A DNA stretch of 64,000 nt from Ustulina deusta (lineage: Eukaryota; Ascomycota; Sordariomycetes; Xylariales; Xylariaceae): assembly GCA_023159155.1 (NCBI GenBank), contig JAJNNX010000014.1:620001-684000 (forward strand). The letters are read 5' to 3'. A program made the translations under genes and the position numbers. Positions 27,199 to 38,560 of the stretch are shown in pieces (position 1 is the stretch's first letter; each line of letters starts with the position of its first letter). The notes under the pieces were generated by a model that was not told the origin of the DNA, made no database searches, and was given only the letters and a program-made list of their open reading frames with translations.

Positions 27199-27405
27199 AT
27201 GGCTCGCAGCAAACAAGCCGCCCATGTGTCCACTGGTGGCAAGACTCCGCGTAAACAGCTCGCAACCAAGGTGGCTCGCAAGTTGGTCGGAGGCATCAAG
27301 ATGCTTCGCCGTTGGAGGCCCGGTGCCGTCGCTCTACGTGAGATTCAACAATACCAGATGTCCACTGACCTCCTCCTCATCCTGAAGCTCCCGTTCCAGC
27401 GTCTG
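27199..27405 (+). pseudogene. truncated, divergent histone H3 gene (N-terminal half)
   Basis: The frame starts [20 protein letters not shown] and continues through [10 protein letters not shown] and KLPFQRL, which identifies the histone H3 tail and the start of the histone fold (alpha-N and alpha-1). Histone H3 packs DNA in the nucleosome. The match stops after residue 69 (L of FQRL), exactly at GTATGT, a typical fungal donor at a place where I recall fungal H3 genes carrying an intron. The open frame runs on to 27,498 without resembling H3, and I found no downstream exon with the rest of the histone fold. The tail is unusual. Counting without Met1, K4, S10, K14, K18, K23 and K27 are kept, but R8 is His and K9 is Val. 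About three residues are missing between K27 and K36, and one is inserted before KLPF. Base composition is normal and there is no RIP. It is most likely a decaying duplicate. A functional short variant is less likely because the fold is incomplete. Confidence 0.8.
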
Positions 27406-27721
27406 GTATGTCATGATACCCCTCCCGCCCCAACCCCCATCTGCATTACAACGCTGTATCCCATACCCAAAAAGCACTCTAAGCGTTTCGCACCTTGAAA
27501 CTTCTTCATAGTGAACTGGGCGAGAATCTAGACAGCCACTCTACGCACATAAACGGCCAGTTTATGTACCAAGCCTGGATTAACAAGGTAGAGTAGAACA
27601 GTAGTAGAGTCGCAGTCCCCAACTCGCAATCATTACGCTATCATGGAGGGACGAGGTAGTTAAGGGATTAAGGCAGAGAGAAGAGCTTTAATGTTGTGGA
27701 TTGCTAATGCTAGACAAATTT
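27406..27721. other. sequence after H3 fragment, no gene
   Basis: It begins with the donor-like GTATGT and contains a CCCCTCCCGCCCC tract. No exon resembling the alpha-2 and alpha-3 part of H3 was seen in any frame of either strand. Confidence 0.5.
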
Positions 27722-28054
27722 TCAAGCGCGTGTAAGGGCTGCGGTTCCTTTGACGTTTGCTTCATAAGGCTGCAATAGGTACGGTTCTACCTTTGCCACG
27801 CAGGTCAATGCAACCTGTCTCACATTAACGGGAACTAGCAGGCAGAACGCCAGTTGATAGACGCTGGTCTGCAAATAAACGAAACAATTGCTGATGAGCT
27901 CCCGCACCAGCAAACTATGCTCTTGGAACATATGTTGGATTCCCGGCACCTGATAACCAAGGCCATAGTTATGCATCAATGATACAAGCTGTGTCAGACT
28001 TTCGGTCTCCCAAATGGCGTCCGGTATCATCGCAATCAAAGGACCGACATTCAT
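27722..28054 (-). CDS. hypothetical protein fragment, 110 aa
   Basis: An uninterrupted frame with ordinary composition and a protein-like residue mix (for example LTQLVSLMHNYGLGYQVPGI and a Leu/Val-rich second half). I do not recognise a family. Its upstream end coincides with the junction to the RIP-degraded pogo relic at about 28,050-28,070, so the original 5' part of the gene may have been removed by that insertion or rearrangement. It could also be a chance frame. Confidence 0.35.
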   Translation of the reverse strand: MNVGPLIAMIPDAIWETESLTQLVSLMHNYGLGYQVPGIQHMFQEHSLLVRELISNCFVYLQTSVYQLAFCLLVPVNVRQVALTCVAKVEPYLLQPYEANVKGTAALTRA

Positions 28055-28471
28055 GCGATCTTACATCCATTATTCAGTCAAAAAAGATGAATTACTACAG
28101 CTAGAAGGCCTAAAGCTCTGTGAAATAATCAATGCTATAGTATTATTATCAAAGGCTATATACTCATTAATGCATAGGCAGACATTATTAATAACTAGAC
28201 TTAAGGAAGCTAACCACATTCTTAGCAAACGCTAGAAAAAAAAAATAAACAATTATAAACTAAAGGAGTACTTTCTTTAAACAAAAGGATAGATCTATAA
28301 GTCTTAAAAAAAGGTAGCAACTTAATAGAGCAAAAAAATAGTAAAAGTAATAGTTGTTAGAAAAAAGTATTTGCGTACGCGTACTACTATAGTATATATA
28401 ATAATACTAGTTATAATACGTATATTTATATAATAGATATAAAAACCTCTAATAATAAAGATTCCGATTAA
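28050..28471 (+). pseudogene. C-terminal relic of pogo/Fot1-type DDE transposase
   Basis: Fungal pogo-type transposases (Tc1/mariner superfamily; cut-and-paste transposition) end with a coiled region, then a LSKRRRAKRTR-like basic motif, a GGxL segment and a cysteine zinc knuckle. Here the frame from about 28,050 reads a helical stretch, then EANHILSKR (28,206-28,232), then KKK and TAA where Arg codons would be expected, and an STLSL-like segment allowing one shift. The final part, in another frame, ends IDIKTSNNKDSD followed by TAA at 28,469-28,471. Just before it, Tyr, Ser and Asn codons stand where the Cys, Gly and His of the knuckle belong, explicable as TGT to TAT and CAT to TAT changes. 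The DDE catalytic part is absent, so this is only the 3' end, cut off sharply at the island boundary. Confidence 0.7.
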
Positions 28472-31400
28472 TTTTAATTGATTTAATTATATTGTGTTTT
28501 TTTTTTTTTTTTTTTAAAGTAAAGGTTTAATATAACTAAAATAATACTTAAAAAGCTAACCATATAGTAATATTAACTAGATAATAATAAATTATATTAT
28601 ATAATATTTCTTTAAATCTATTTATTTATTTTAATAATAATTTAAGTCAAAAATATAAACCTTTTCTAGTTTTAAACTTAGCTTCTAGCTAGAAAAAAAA
28701 GCATTATAAAAGTCTATTACTATAAGCTACTATTGTTTTTTATTTAATTGTTTAAAAATAAAAGCAATTTTAGCTTTATAATAAACAAATTATACAACAA
28801 TTATAAAAAAGTTGACTAGAAGCTTAGCTTTTAAATCTTTATTTAGTATAGTATTATTATTATAATATTTTGTAAATTTAACTATATAGGCACATAAATT
28901 AAAAAAAGTTTTATAGATTATATTAAGTAGCGTACTAGCAAAAAACAATAGCAAAAGTTTGCCAAAAAATAATTCCAAAACTTTGCAGCTCTTTTTAGCT
29001 ATATTATATATAGCAAGACAGTAAGCAATCTAATAGGCTAGCTCTACTATAAATAAACTAATATTAAAACAATATTTAATATATTAATAAGTTAGATAGT
29101 TTCTAAAGTATATTATAAAAACTTGTTAGCTTATAAAGTTAAGTATAATAAGCTATAACAAAACAATTAATCAAGTAAGCAACTATAGAGTTTAAGTTAG
29201 GTTAACGGAACATAAGTAAGATAAAAAAGCATTAAATAGAAGTTCAATTAATACTTTAAAAATAAAAAAAATAGATTTAGCATAAGCTAACTAGTTAGTT
29301 TTTTAAAACAATAATAATTAATTAAAAGCCTAATAAGCGTTTTTATTAAAAAATAAATATAGTTTTAAAAATTAAATCTTGTTTTATTTTTTATTATAAT
29401 AATATAAAAATATAATATAGCTTGTTAATATAAGAAATAAAATATTATAAATATATAAAAAATATAAGGTATTAATAAAACTTTGCTAAAATATATTAAA
29501 ATAGGGTAGCTTATTAAAAAAAGTTTTTTAATAGTAAAAAGCTTTTAAAAAATTATTAAAAAAGACTTAATAACTAATAATAATAATAAAAAAAAATCAA
29601 ACTTAATGCTTTGCTAAAAATTATTTTAGCAAATAAAATAAAACATGTTATAAAACTTAGTATTAAAAAAAATTAAGAGCAATAATTAGCAAATATAGGC
29701 TTTTTTTATATAATACTACAAGTTAAACATATTATAAACTTAACAAAACAGTTAAGAACATAGGAAAAATATATATAAATATTACATTTTTTTTATATAT
29801 ATAAACGCTTTTTTAATATATTTTTTTTGCTTAAGTATAAACGGAATAGCAGTTATCTTTTGGATAAAAAGCACAAATATAAAGTTTTAATATTTCTAAT
29901 CGATCTATTAATAAATAGTGCTTTAAAGCCTAATATTAGTCATATATATATTAGGTGTTATATTAGGTATAAATACTAAACGTTTTAAGTACAACTATAT
30001 AATTAGTATATATTAATAAATATTTAATAACTTTTACTAGCTAAAAAAGGTTGTAAAAAATAGCAAAAAAATGAATCGCTGTTATAGCTAAGAGGTAGGG
30101 TAGGGAAAAATATATAAAAAACTAGTAGTTTAGCATTTATAATAAACAAAGTATATATAATATAAGCAAATATATATACTTGGTCCTATCTATTTTGTTT
30201 ATTTCTTATTTTATTTTATATTTATATAAAAACAAACATTTTATAAACATAACATTAATAATATTAATATTATAGCACAACAAGCTTTTTTTATGCTTTT
30301 TATCTATAACTAGCTTAGTTTAGCTTTGCCTACTATACTTTTTATCTACCTAACAAAAAAAAAAGTTCTAAATAATAATTAAATATATACTTTATTTATT
30401 AAATTAATTAAAATATAAAAATAATACAAAACTAAAAACTTCTTAATCTTTATATATTTTAGCGCTAAATAAAACTACCCTATAAAAAATAGTTTAGTAG
30501 CTACTAAACTTATTATTTTTAATACTTTTTATATTTTTAATATTAAAACAAACCTTTAATATTTTTTTAACCTCTCGCTTATTTATTATATTAATTTAGC
30601 TTTATATTATATTTATTAGTTCTTTATTATTATTTTTCTTTATATATTTTTTACCTAGGTTATACTTTATAATAGTTTAATCTATATATTAAAAAGTTAT
30701 ATACTTAATTATATTATTTTTAAAAATTACATTAAATAAAATCTTGCACTTTTAACTAACTATAATACAAGCCTAGTTATTAGTAATATTAAGTTATATA
30801 GTAAAGCCGCAGTAAAAGATTAAATAGACTATACTAATACGCTAAGCTAGTCTAACCTAAGTTAATTATTATAGTATTACATTTGCTACAAAACTTATTT
30901 TAGCTTTTATATATCTAATTTTGAACTTATGCTTATAAAATTTGTTATAAATTGCAGCAATAATATTATATCGCTTAATAATATAATAGCCAGAGCTAAA
31001 TCCGAAGTAAGCAGCCCTATATAAAGAATCCCATTCAAAAGCAAACCTACACCTAATAAACATAGATTTACAAACTTAATAACTAGCTTAATAATATTGC
31101 TTAGCAATTATTACTAGTATAAACATAGCAATACTATTATTAAAGCTATAAAAAATAATATACTAGTTATTTTATTATTTAAGTTACTTAGTAGTATCTT
31201 AAAGCAGTTTAGCTTATAAACCTTTAAACTTAAATCTAAATATTTTTATTTAAATAATATTTATATTCTATTTACTCCTAGTAAAATTAATATATAAACT
31301 TTTTAAAACCTAGCTTTTAAAAAAAGCAATATTATAGTATGCTTGCTTTTGTTTTAATTATATAAACTAAAGCAATAAATATTTGCTTTTTTTAGTTTTA

Positions 31401-31850
31401 TTACCTTAGCTAAACTTATAAATAAATAAAATAAAATAAATATCTTTATTAAACAACTTAACTTTTAGAACTATTTTATATAAATAATAAATTAACTAGT
31501 TAAATATATAGTATCTATTTAATTATATATTCTAGTATAAAGCTAGAGCACTTTATATTAAAACAAAACATAGCTAGCTAACCGAACTATATATATAATA
31601 TCTATATAGGTCTATTAAAAAAAAAGTATTTAAAACTAAAAAGCATATATATATACTACTTTTTTAGAGCCGTATAGTACTAGAATACCACAAGCTTATA
31701 ACTCTATTTTTTATTTAATTATAAAACAAAAAAAAAACGTGTATAGTTAGCCTTTTATTATGTTATACTTTGTAGCTATCCAATAAAAAATCTAATTTTT
31801 TTAAAAAGCCGATATTTTCTAGTAACTAAGCGTTTAGCCGCACTTAGCTT
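28472..31850. other. RIP-degraded AT-rich block
   Basis: It starts with a T run of about 21 bases (from 28,498) just 3' of the transposase relic. The rest is AT-rich with closed frames. A less degraded segment lies at 30,065-30,200. No element could be identified. Short frames at 28,790-28,978 and 30,869-31,107 are low-complexity and not supported. Confidence 0.65.
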
Positions 31851-32338
31851 CTTCGAAGCCGCACAAAAAACATACATAAAATCCTAGTAAAAATTTAATC
31901 AATAATATAACTCCTAAGGTAAAACAAGGGGGTTAGTAGGGCTAAGCACTCCTTAAACAATTTTCTCCACTCTTTGGTCGCATGCGCGCAAAGGGGGGGG
32001 GGGCCTATCAGGTTTAAGCACCCTAGAATATAGCCGTTGCCCTCTCTCTAACCCAAAGTGCGTCATGGCTACCAAGCAACTAAAGGAAAATACTGAATAC
32101 CTAGGTTTACATAAAGCGGTATAATATTCCATTGATTGTCGGCTACATCCTTACGGCGGCCAGTACAAGGACCAATACTACAGCTTGCCGACTGCTAAAG
32201 AAGGCAGCTGAGGCGGTTAACAAATTTATAGATTAATTTATATAATTTTACAATAATAAACCTCCTTCACGTGGCTTAAACTTTTACTTAAATACAACTG
32301 ACAAAGATGTTCTATTGAATAAAGACAACACCTAGTCT
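31850..32338. other. island of ordinary composition with G11 run
   Basis: It contains an uninterrupted run of 11 G at about 31,993-32,003 following GCATGCGCGCAAA. No gene was recognised before 32,339. Confidence 0.4.
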
Positions 32339-32785
32339 ATGGTACCTACTACAAGCAACCCCGCCACCGATGGGCCAAAGCTACAGGCTGGTTAGTTGGT
32401 TGAGTGCTCACCTATGCAAGCAAGGGAGCTAGCTAACCCCCACCCCTCCTTGTGGCTGTCTAGGTGATTCTTGCGCGTTCCTCATGGCTTCGACACCGCC
32501 CATTCCCATGAATGCGGGGTACAAAACGCGGGGCAACAAGTGGCAGATTTGAGCCCACATGTGCTCACTCCATTCACTATGGGAGACACATTGCCAAGGC
32601 TTTTCGCACTTCTGAACCGCGCTCTTAGACCAGTGGTAGACCTTCTAGTGGAAATTCTCCAGATGCTTGAGGCAAAGGACTTCCGCTGGGCCCCACAATG
32701 CTATGGATATAGTCTGAGTTTTGACAATCCTCTCAAGCACCCATTCATTGTTCTCACTGGGATTGAAAACTCAAGACTTCCTTAG
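32339..32785 (+). CDS. hypothetical gene fragment with possible intron
   Basis: An ATG at 32,339 opens 17 codons, followed by a plausible 73-bp intron (32,391-32,463: GTTAGT donor, GCTAAC branch site, CTAG acceptor). The spliced frame then stops about 26 codons later. A different frame is open from 32,468 to 32,785; its first ATG, at 32,579, gives 68 residues beginning MGDTLPRLFALLNRALRPV and containing the protein-like WAPQCYGYSLSFDNPLKH. No single splice pattern I tried joins the two cleanly. I read this as a broken or mis-modelled gene of unknown function with ordinary base composition, probably not RIP-affected. Confidence 0.3.
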
Positions 32786-33309
32786 AATACAAGATTCCCA
32801 AAGCAACCTTATTGTGATAGCTTCGGCTGCTCGAGGTAGCAAGGAGGGGCAAATAATTAATATCTCTTAGAAAATATAGTTAAAAATATCTAGGTCTGCT
32901 TAAGGTTTTTCTTAAGTTGTTAATACAGGTTTTCTATTTATTTCAAGGTCCGAAAAAGAAAGTACGGGTAAGTATCTTTATATAATATAGCATAAAGTTC
33001 TAGAATAATAGTTCTTAATAAATTAATACTAGCTATTTTATAATAGCCAAGCAAGTTTTACCACAAGGCAGTAAATACACTTAAGTAATAGCAAGTCAAC
33101 GTTCTATATACTACTAACAAAGGCAGATAAATATATATATAGACTATATAATTACTATATATTTTAAGCTAACCTTATAAAAGCCGGACAGATAATATTT
33201 AAGTCAAAAATTAATAAAATAGTTTTTATATTATAGGTTAGCTTGATTTGATTTATTAAAAACACAATTATACTTTATAAGCTTATTCCGTAATTTATAA
33301 AAAGCGGGT

Positions 33310-34970
33310 TACTTTTGCTTTATATTGCCCCTTTAAACGTGCTTTTTGATTTGCTTTTACTATTTATTTACTGCCACATTTTATATCCTATACTATTAAA
33401 ATAAATTGTTTAGTTAATAATAAAACTAATAAAAACAAGCATTTTCTACTTATTAATAGAAATAATCTTAGTAGTCCTTTACCGACTACTTAGAATAATT
33501 TTATATATGCTATATTACATTAGTTTCCTAGGCGCAGAACATAGATCGAATAGCTTAAATACCTAGGTTATAAAGAAAAGAGTATTGTTTATAAAGCTAG
33601 TATTAGAAACGTTAAGCCGGTTGCTATTAAGGTTATATATATTTCGGTGCCGGACAGTAGCTATTTAGATCAGTATTTAACTAGTACAACATAAGGTTAA
33701 TAGTAGCTTAGACTAGCATTGGGCCATTGTTTTTAAATTTGTCCTCGAAGCAAAACAGCATTTTATTATTAGCTAATTATATCTTGACTTTTATATAATA
33801 AGATTTGCTTTAGAAACATATAAACTAGCGAATTAACATAAAGGGAAATTAATCGATTATAATAATATTTGCTCACTATTTAGCAAGGGTTAGCATACTA
33901 TAAAAGTATAGCAGTACAAAGCTTAAAAATAAGTTTAGATGTTAGATTTTGTCTAAAATTCTAGTATTTGCTGCAGGATTATGCAACGCTACTAAAACAG
34001 TCGGATAAAATAAAATCGAATAGTTAGAGGTAATAAAACGCAATATATTAGTACTACTAAGTCTAAATCAAGTAGCTACGTGTATAGCATATCTAAGTTG
34101 CGTTCTATTCTATATAGCTTTATATAACGCTAGGTTAAATACTTAAGTAAAAATGTAAAGCAAGCAATATTAGAATAGTTAGTATAAAATAATAAACTAA
34201 CTACTAAAATCTAGCTAATATAAATCTAAAAAATAGCAAAGTATATAAAGCTTATAATTATATAAATAATTTAATTAAACTAAAATTATTTTATTAATAA
34301 ATAATAATAAGAAATATAAGAGGTAAAGCTAGAGCAATATATAGGGCAGGCCTAAGACAGTTAGAGTGCAGCGGGGTAGCTACTATAAGTACTAGAGCGC
34401 AAGGCATAAGCTGCAATATTTTACGGTTACTTCTTTTATATAGCTAGCCAGCTAGCTAGCGCTCCTACGCTATTATACATAACATACAACACTATTTCTC
34501 TGCATTTTATTCCATGCGCCTGCGCCCGCATCCCTAAAACATATATCTTTTAACAAAAACCACGCACCCGCCCTTGTTCTATGCCCCCGAATAATTCTCT
34601 CCAACAATTCAATATAGCGTTGTTACCCTACTCCGCCGGCTCTAAAAGGATAATAGCTATTGCCAAAGTCTAGGAATGCTTAGAGACAAAGCTAGTTATA
34701 CGTTCCTTACTTGCATCCTTTCTTTCCAAGCCCTTTCGCTATAGCTAATATAGTATTAAATCAATTAGGACAAGCTTGCTGCCAAAACCGGCTTTAAGGA
34801 CGGTGCTACAGCAAGAACCTACTACAAACCACTTCTTAATCGCAACCACCCCAACAATGCGCTAGGAACAAAACTAGGTTTGAAGCGAGTCGAAGCCGAG
34901 ACAAGATAGGATATAGACATAATCGCAATACTTGCAACCGGGCTACATTCAACATTGGAACGCTAGCAAT
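33310..34970 (+). repeat. dispersed repeat A, copy 2 (weakly RIP-mutated)
   Basis: The shorter and better preserved partner of the repeat at 18,240-21,070, in the same orientation, with three collinear blocks. It retains many CpG and CpA sites lost from copy 1, for example the GGTGCCGGACAGTAGC stretch near 33,640, and a readable small gene at its 3' end. It is not clear whether the unit is a transposable element or a duplicated host segment. No terminal repeats were found. Confidence 0.65.
34581..34966 (+). pseudogene. small fungal Myb/winged-helix-like DNA-binding gene, RIP-broken
   Basis: Exon 1 (34,581-34,694) begins MPPNNSLQQFNIALLPYSAG. An intron of about 59 bp (34,695-34,753; GCTAAT branch site then ATAG) preserves frame. 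Exon 2 contains DKLAAKTGFKDGATARTYYK. The pattern W-x-K-L-A-x-x-x-G-F-x-x-x-x-x-A-R is that of the small Myb/SANT-like DNA-binding proteins common in filamentous fungi, which are often about 100-200 aa. The codon before DKLAA is TAG where that family has Trp (TGG), exon 1 has a TAG, and exon 2 opens TAT-TAA. All of these are explicable as RIP transitions. The frame runs to TAG at 34,917, or beyond that stop to 34,966. The family assignment comes from pattern memory and is moderate; its status as a broken gene is well supported. Confidence 0.5.
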
Positions 34971-36069
34971 AGCTACAGTGGCTATAAATTAGTATAGATG
35001 TCATAAAATAAAAGTAGTAGTCCTAGAAATAAAAAACAAGTTAGAATTCTAAAGATATAATAAACTACCTAAAAATACATAAAACCACCTAAAAATACAA
35101 GATTCTATCTAAAACGTAAAACATTAGCTAGAAATATAATAAGCCAAAAATAATAATTATTATTGCAGCAAAGGAGGGCTAGACCTGCTAAACTAGAGCG
35201 CTCCTCTTTAAACTAGTTAATATTATAGGCAATAAAACTAGCAGTATGCCTGTTTTAAAAGAGATCGTACTAACACTCTCTAAACTAGCCGGGATTATAA
35301 GTAATAGGGTTGGCCGTGTGCCCATTTTAAAAGACCTGAAAGAGACTATACTATTATTCCGCGCTGAGTATATTGGTGTCATTCTAGGGAAGATAGTTGC
35401 GGGGGTAGAGATCATAGGCAGGCTAGTCCTAAATAATAGGTGGCAGAAAGGTTCAGTAGTAGTAACAAAAGGGATTCAGAAAGTGGAATTAGCAGCAGGT
35501 TGGGCAGACAATTAAGTTGCAATAAAAGCTGGGCTGCTAGATCCCCCGGCGTCCAGTATAGCGTATAATGGATTAAAACTGAGACTAAGACTAGTTTGTT
35601 TAGTAGTTAATGCTGTTATAAATAATATTAGAAACTAATAGTTGAGGTAGGAATATAAATAGCTTGGATTAGTACTTGTTATAATCTTAACATTAAAATC
35701 GACGGTTTTTGCTATAAAGATCTCTAAGCTTAAAGCTTTAATAATTAGGAGCATAAAAACAAAGAGCAATATATCTGTTCTAAATAAAAAAAACAAATAT
35801 AAAAGAATCCTAAAAAATATCCTATTAATAATAAAAAGAATTGTTTTTATTATAAACATGAAATACTACTAGTTTTATATATAGATTCTATTTTTAAAAA
35901 GAAGTTTATATTATGTTTTTTCTATATAGCCCCTAAGGATATTATAAATAGTGCTGCCTATACTTGCGAGTAAGTACATATATAGAACTATTTATTTTTC
36001 CCTGCTTTTTTTACTTAAAGAAACAATCGAAAAAGCTAGTTTTCCTAGTTGCCGCGCGGGTTAAAAACA
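34971..36069. other. mixed-composition sequence, no gene supported
   Basis: A frame of 89 codons at 35,246-35,515 (plus) and an overlapping antisense frame of 75 codons at 35,188-35,415 cover the same bases. Neither has a motif. The antisense pairing and hydrophobic, low-complexity content suggest chance frames in a partly mutated repeat. Confidence 0.35.
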
Positions 36070-36690
36070 TGAAATAAAGAGGGCGGCAACTAACAAAAGC
36101 TTTTGCAGCCAGATTATCCAGGCGCTAAATATTAGTGGCCTGTTTATATTACATTCTTGAGATGGCCTCCTTTTTTCCCCCTTAGTCACAGCTGCGCATT
36201 TACTTGAGATACTTTTAGTAAACAGTCGTAGAGGCTTTGACAATGAGCAACCGGGTGCGGTCGCTCACTATCTAGCCAATCATGTATTTATGGTCCATAA
36301 ACAAAGGCCAGGTCAGTGCTGCATTGCGGCTGTAGTCCCCTCCACATGCCTATACCGAGGGTGCTGCTGTTCTCTCTCTGTGACCCCTAACCAGCCGTGT
36401 TTAGTGGGTGCGGCTGCCCCAGGACAGAGCAGGGTAGGGCAGTCACTAACTCAGTCACTAACTACTTCATGGAGGCCAACGCGGCGCACGCGCGCGGAAC
36501 CCTGCATGTCATCGGCTTCTTTTCCTCCGTAACCCCAGCTGCGCACCAATGTAGAAGACATGAGATAATTCAAGTAAAAAGCTACAAAGGCCATAGCAGT
36601 CAGCGAGCAACCAGATTCAGTCACTCACTATCTAGTCCGCACGCGCTCGTGCTTGTTATGGGGAGCGATGAGGAAGAGTAGCGCGTGTCG
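36070..36690. repeat. diverged direct duplication, period about 347 bp
   Basis: Landmarks in the first unit recur about 347 bp later: CAGCTGCGCA at about 36,190 and 36,537, GAGCAACC at about 36,247 and 36,604, and CACTATCTAG at about 36,267 and 36,627. The second unit is GC-rich (GCGGCGCACGCGCGCGG near 36,480) where the first is AT-rich, so one copy has been mutated much more. Open frames of 60-94 codons over this area (36,061-36,243 minus, 36,290-36,532 and 36,397-36,681 plus) have no recognisable domain. Confidence 0.5.
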
Positions 36691-36829
36691 AATGCCTTGT
36701 AGGGGTAGGGGATACTGTAACAAAGTGGGTAGGTCGGCTACGTAGCAATCTTTAGCGCCGTTCTCTATACCCTCTTCAGGGTTTCTAGATTGAAGTTCTA
36801 GAGCCTAAGCGCTAATGATATAAATTCTA

Positions 36830-38560
36830 CTTAGTTTTGTGGTTTTCTTTTTTATATAAATAACGCACTTATAACTAACTGGTCACATATAGTTTTTAAG
36901 CGCTTTAGAATAGAAATAAACGCAGGTATAGTAATATATTATGTTTTTTTAGTTCTTAAAAAAAGATATTTATTAAAATTAGCAAAGCTTTTAAATATAA
37001 ATTCCCGAGCATTTAAATAAAATATAGCATATAACTTAATAGTAGTCTATAAATTTGAATTTTTAAAAATGCTTACTAAAAAAGATTAAAAAACCTAACT
37101 TTAAAAACTATTAAATATTGCTTAGCTTACTAAACGTTTTAGTATAAAAAATACTAATTACTATTTAATTAAATAATACTAAACTATTATTTATTTTTAG
37201 TTAGCGCTATATAAAAAGATCTAAATTTTATTTAATATAATATTTAGAAATAACTAGGTTTTTATAATACTTTATAAAGTATAGAATTTAATTTATAAAA
37301 AAAAGATCTGATTGCTAAAAAGCTAGCTTGTTATATTTTTATAAAGTTTATAAAAACTTTAAAAAAAAAAGTAAAAAAAAAATATTTGCTTTAAATTTTT
37401 AGCTAGTATATTTAATTAAAAAATTATAAAGTTATAACTTATAAAATATATTATATAGAAATATTATTAGAACATTTTATATATAAACTATTTATTATTA
37501 CTAGTTATTTTGTTTTTTAAAACAAACTAGATTATATATAAAACTTTATATAACTATATAAAAAGCTTTTTTATTAATATATTTTTTATAGTGCTAATTT
37601 TTTTATAACTATAAAATATTTAAAAATAGTAGTAGCAAAAATAAAACAACTTTATATAAAGCTTAAAGCTATATTTAACGCAATAAAAAAATATTATTAA
37701 AATATAAGCCTCTTAAAAAACTTGCTAATATAAAATAAGCAACAATCCAATAATTAAAAATTACTTATTTTTAGAAAAATAATATAAATTTTATATTTTT
37801 TTTATATATTATTTTTTTTAGAACTTTTTTTATTAATATGCCTAGTTTAATAGACTTTAAAAACTTTTTATAATTTTTATATAATGCTAAAAAAATAAAA
37901 ACAAAAAAAGTAAACATTTTACTACTTTTTTTTAGTTCTATACTTATAAAAGTTTTTTATTTTTTTGTTTTAAATCTTTATAAAATTTTAAAATTTTTTA
38001 TTTTTTGTATACTTTAAGAATAAAACAGCAGTTAATCTATAGCTTACTTAGCTTATATTAATAATTATGCAAGATTGCTTGCAACCCAAAGCAAAACACC
38101 ACTAGAGCTTCTAACTATTCTGGCCTATTTTTTTCTTTAGTACTTAAAACCTAGTACTTCTATAACAATTTGCCTATTTTTGATCCCCGCCGCATATTAA
38201 ATAGTAGCTAAAACTTAGACCACGCTAGCATTAGTTATTTATATTCTATACCCACTAGCCCCGCTTCTACCTATATATCAAAAAAATACTTATTTTAATA
38301 CTTCAAATAAAATAGCTTAGGCGCTTAATAACAATTTTTCCAGTACCAAAAAAAACGGCCCGCCATTGCTACTAAAAAGCTAGTCTATACTAGCCTATAT
38401 AAAGCAGCTATTACTAAGTATTTAAATATTTAAACTCTAAGTATATAATAGTATACTTTTTTCTTTTGTTTTATATATTAAAAGTCTTTTTTCCCGCTAT
38501 ACTAATTAATCAAAATATTAATATTATCTGAAATAGTCCCCGAAATATTCGAGCTTTTTA
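36830..38560. other. RIP-degraded AT-rich block
   Basis: AT- and TpA-rich with no readable gene. The patch at about 38,080-38,400 is less degraded but unassigned. Confidence 0.65.

Noticed and set aside
27199..27405. The H3 fragment as a centromeric H3 (CENP-A)
   Set aside because: Its tail follows canonical H3 (STGGKxPRKQLAxK), while fungal CENP-A tails are unrelated; the diagnostic loop 1 region is not present in the fragment.
30869..31107. Two overlapping minus frames of 64 and 66 codons
   Set aside because: They overlap each other in different frames, are hydrophobic and low in complexity, and lie in RIP-degraded DNA.
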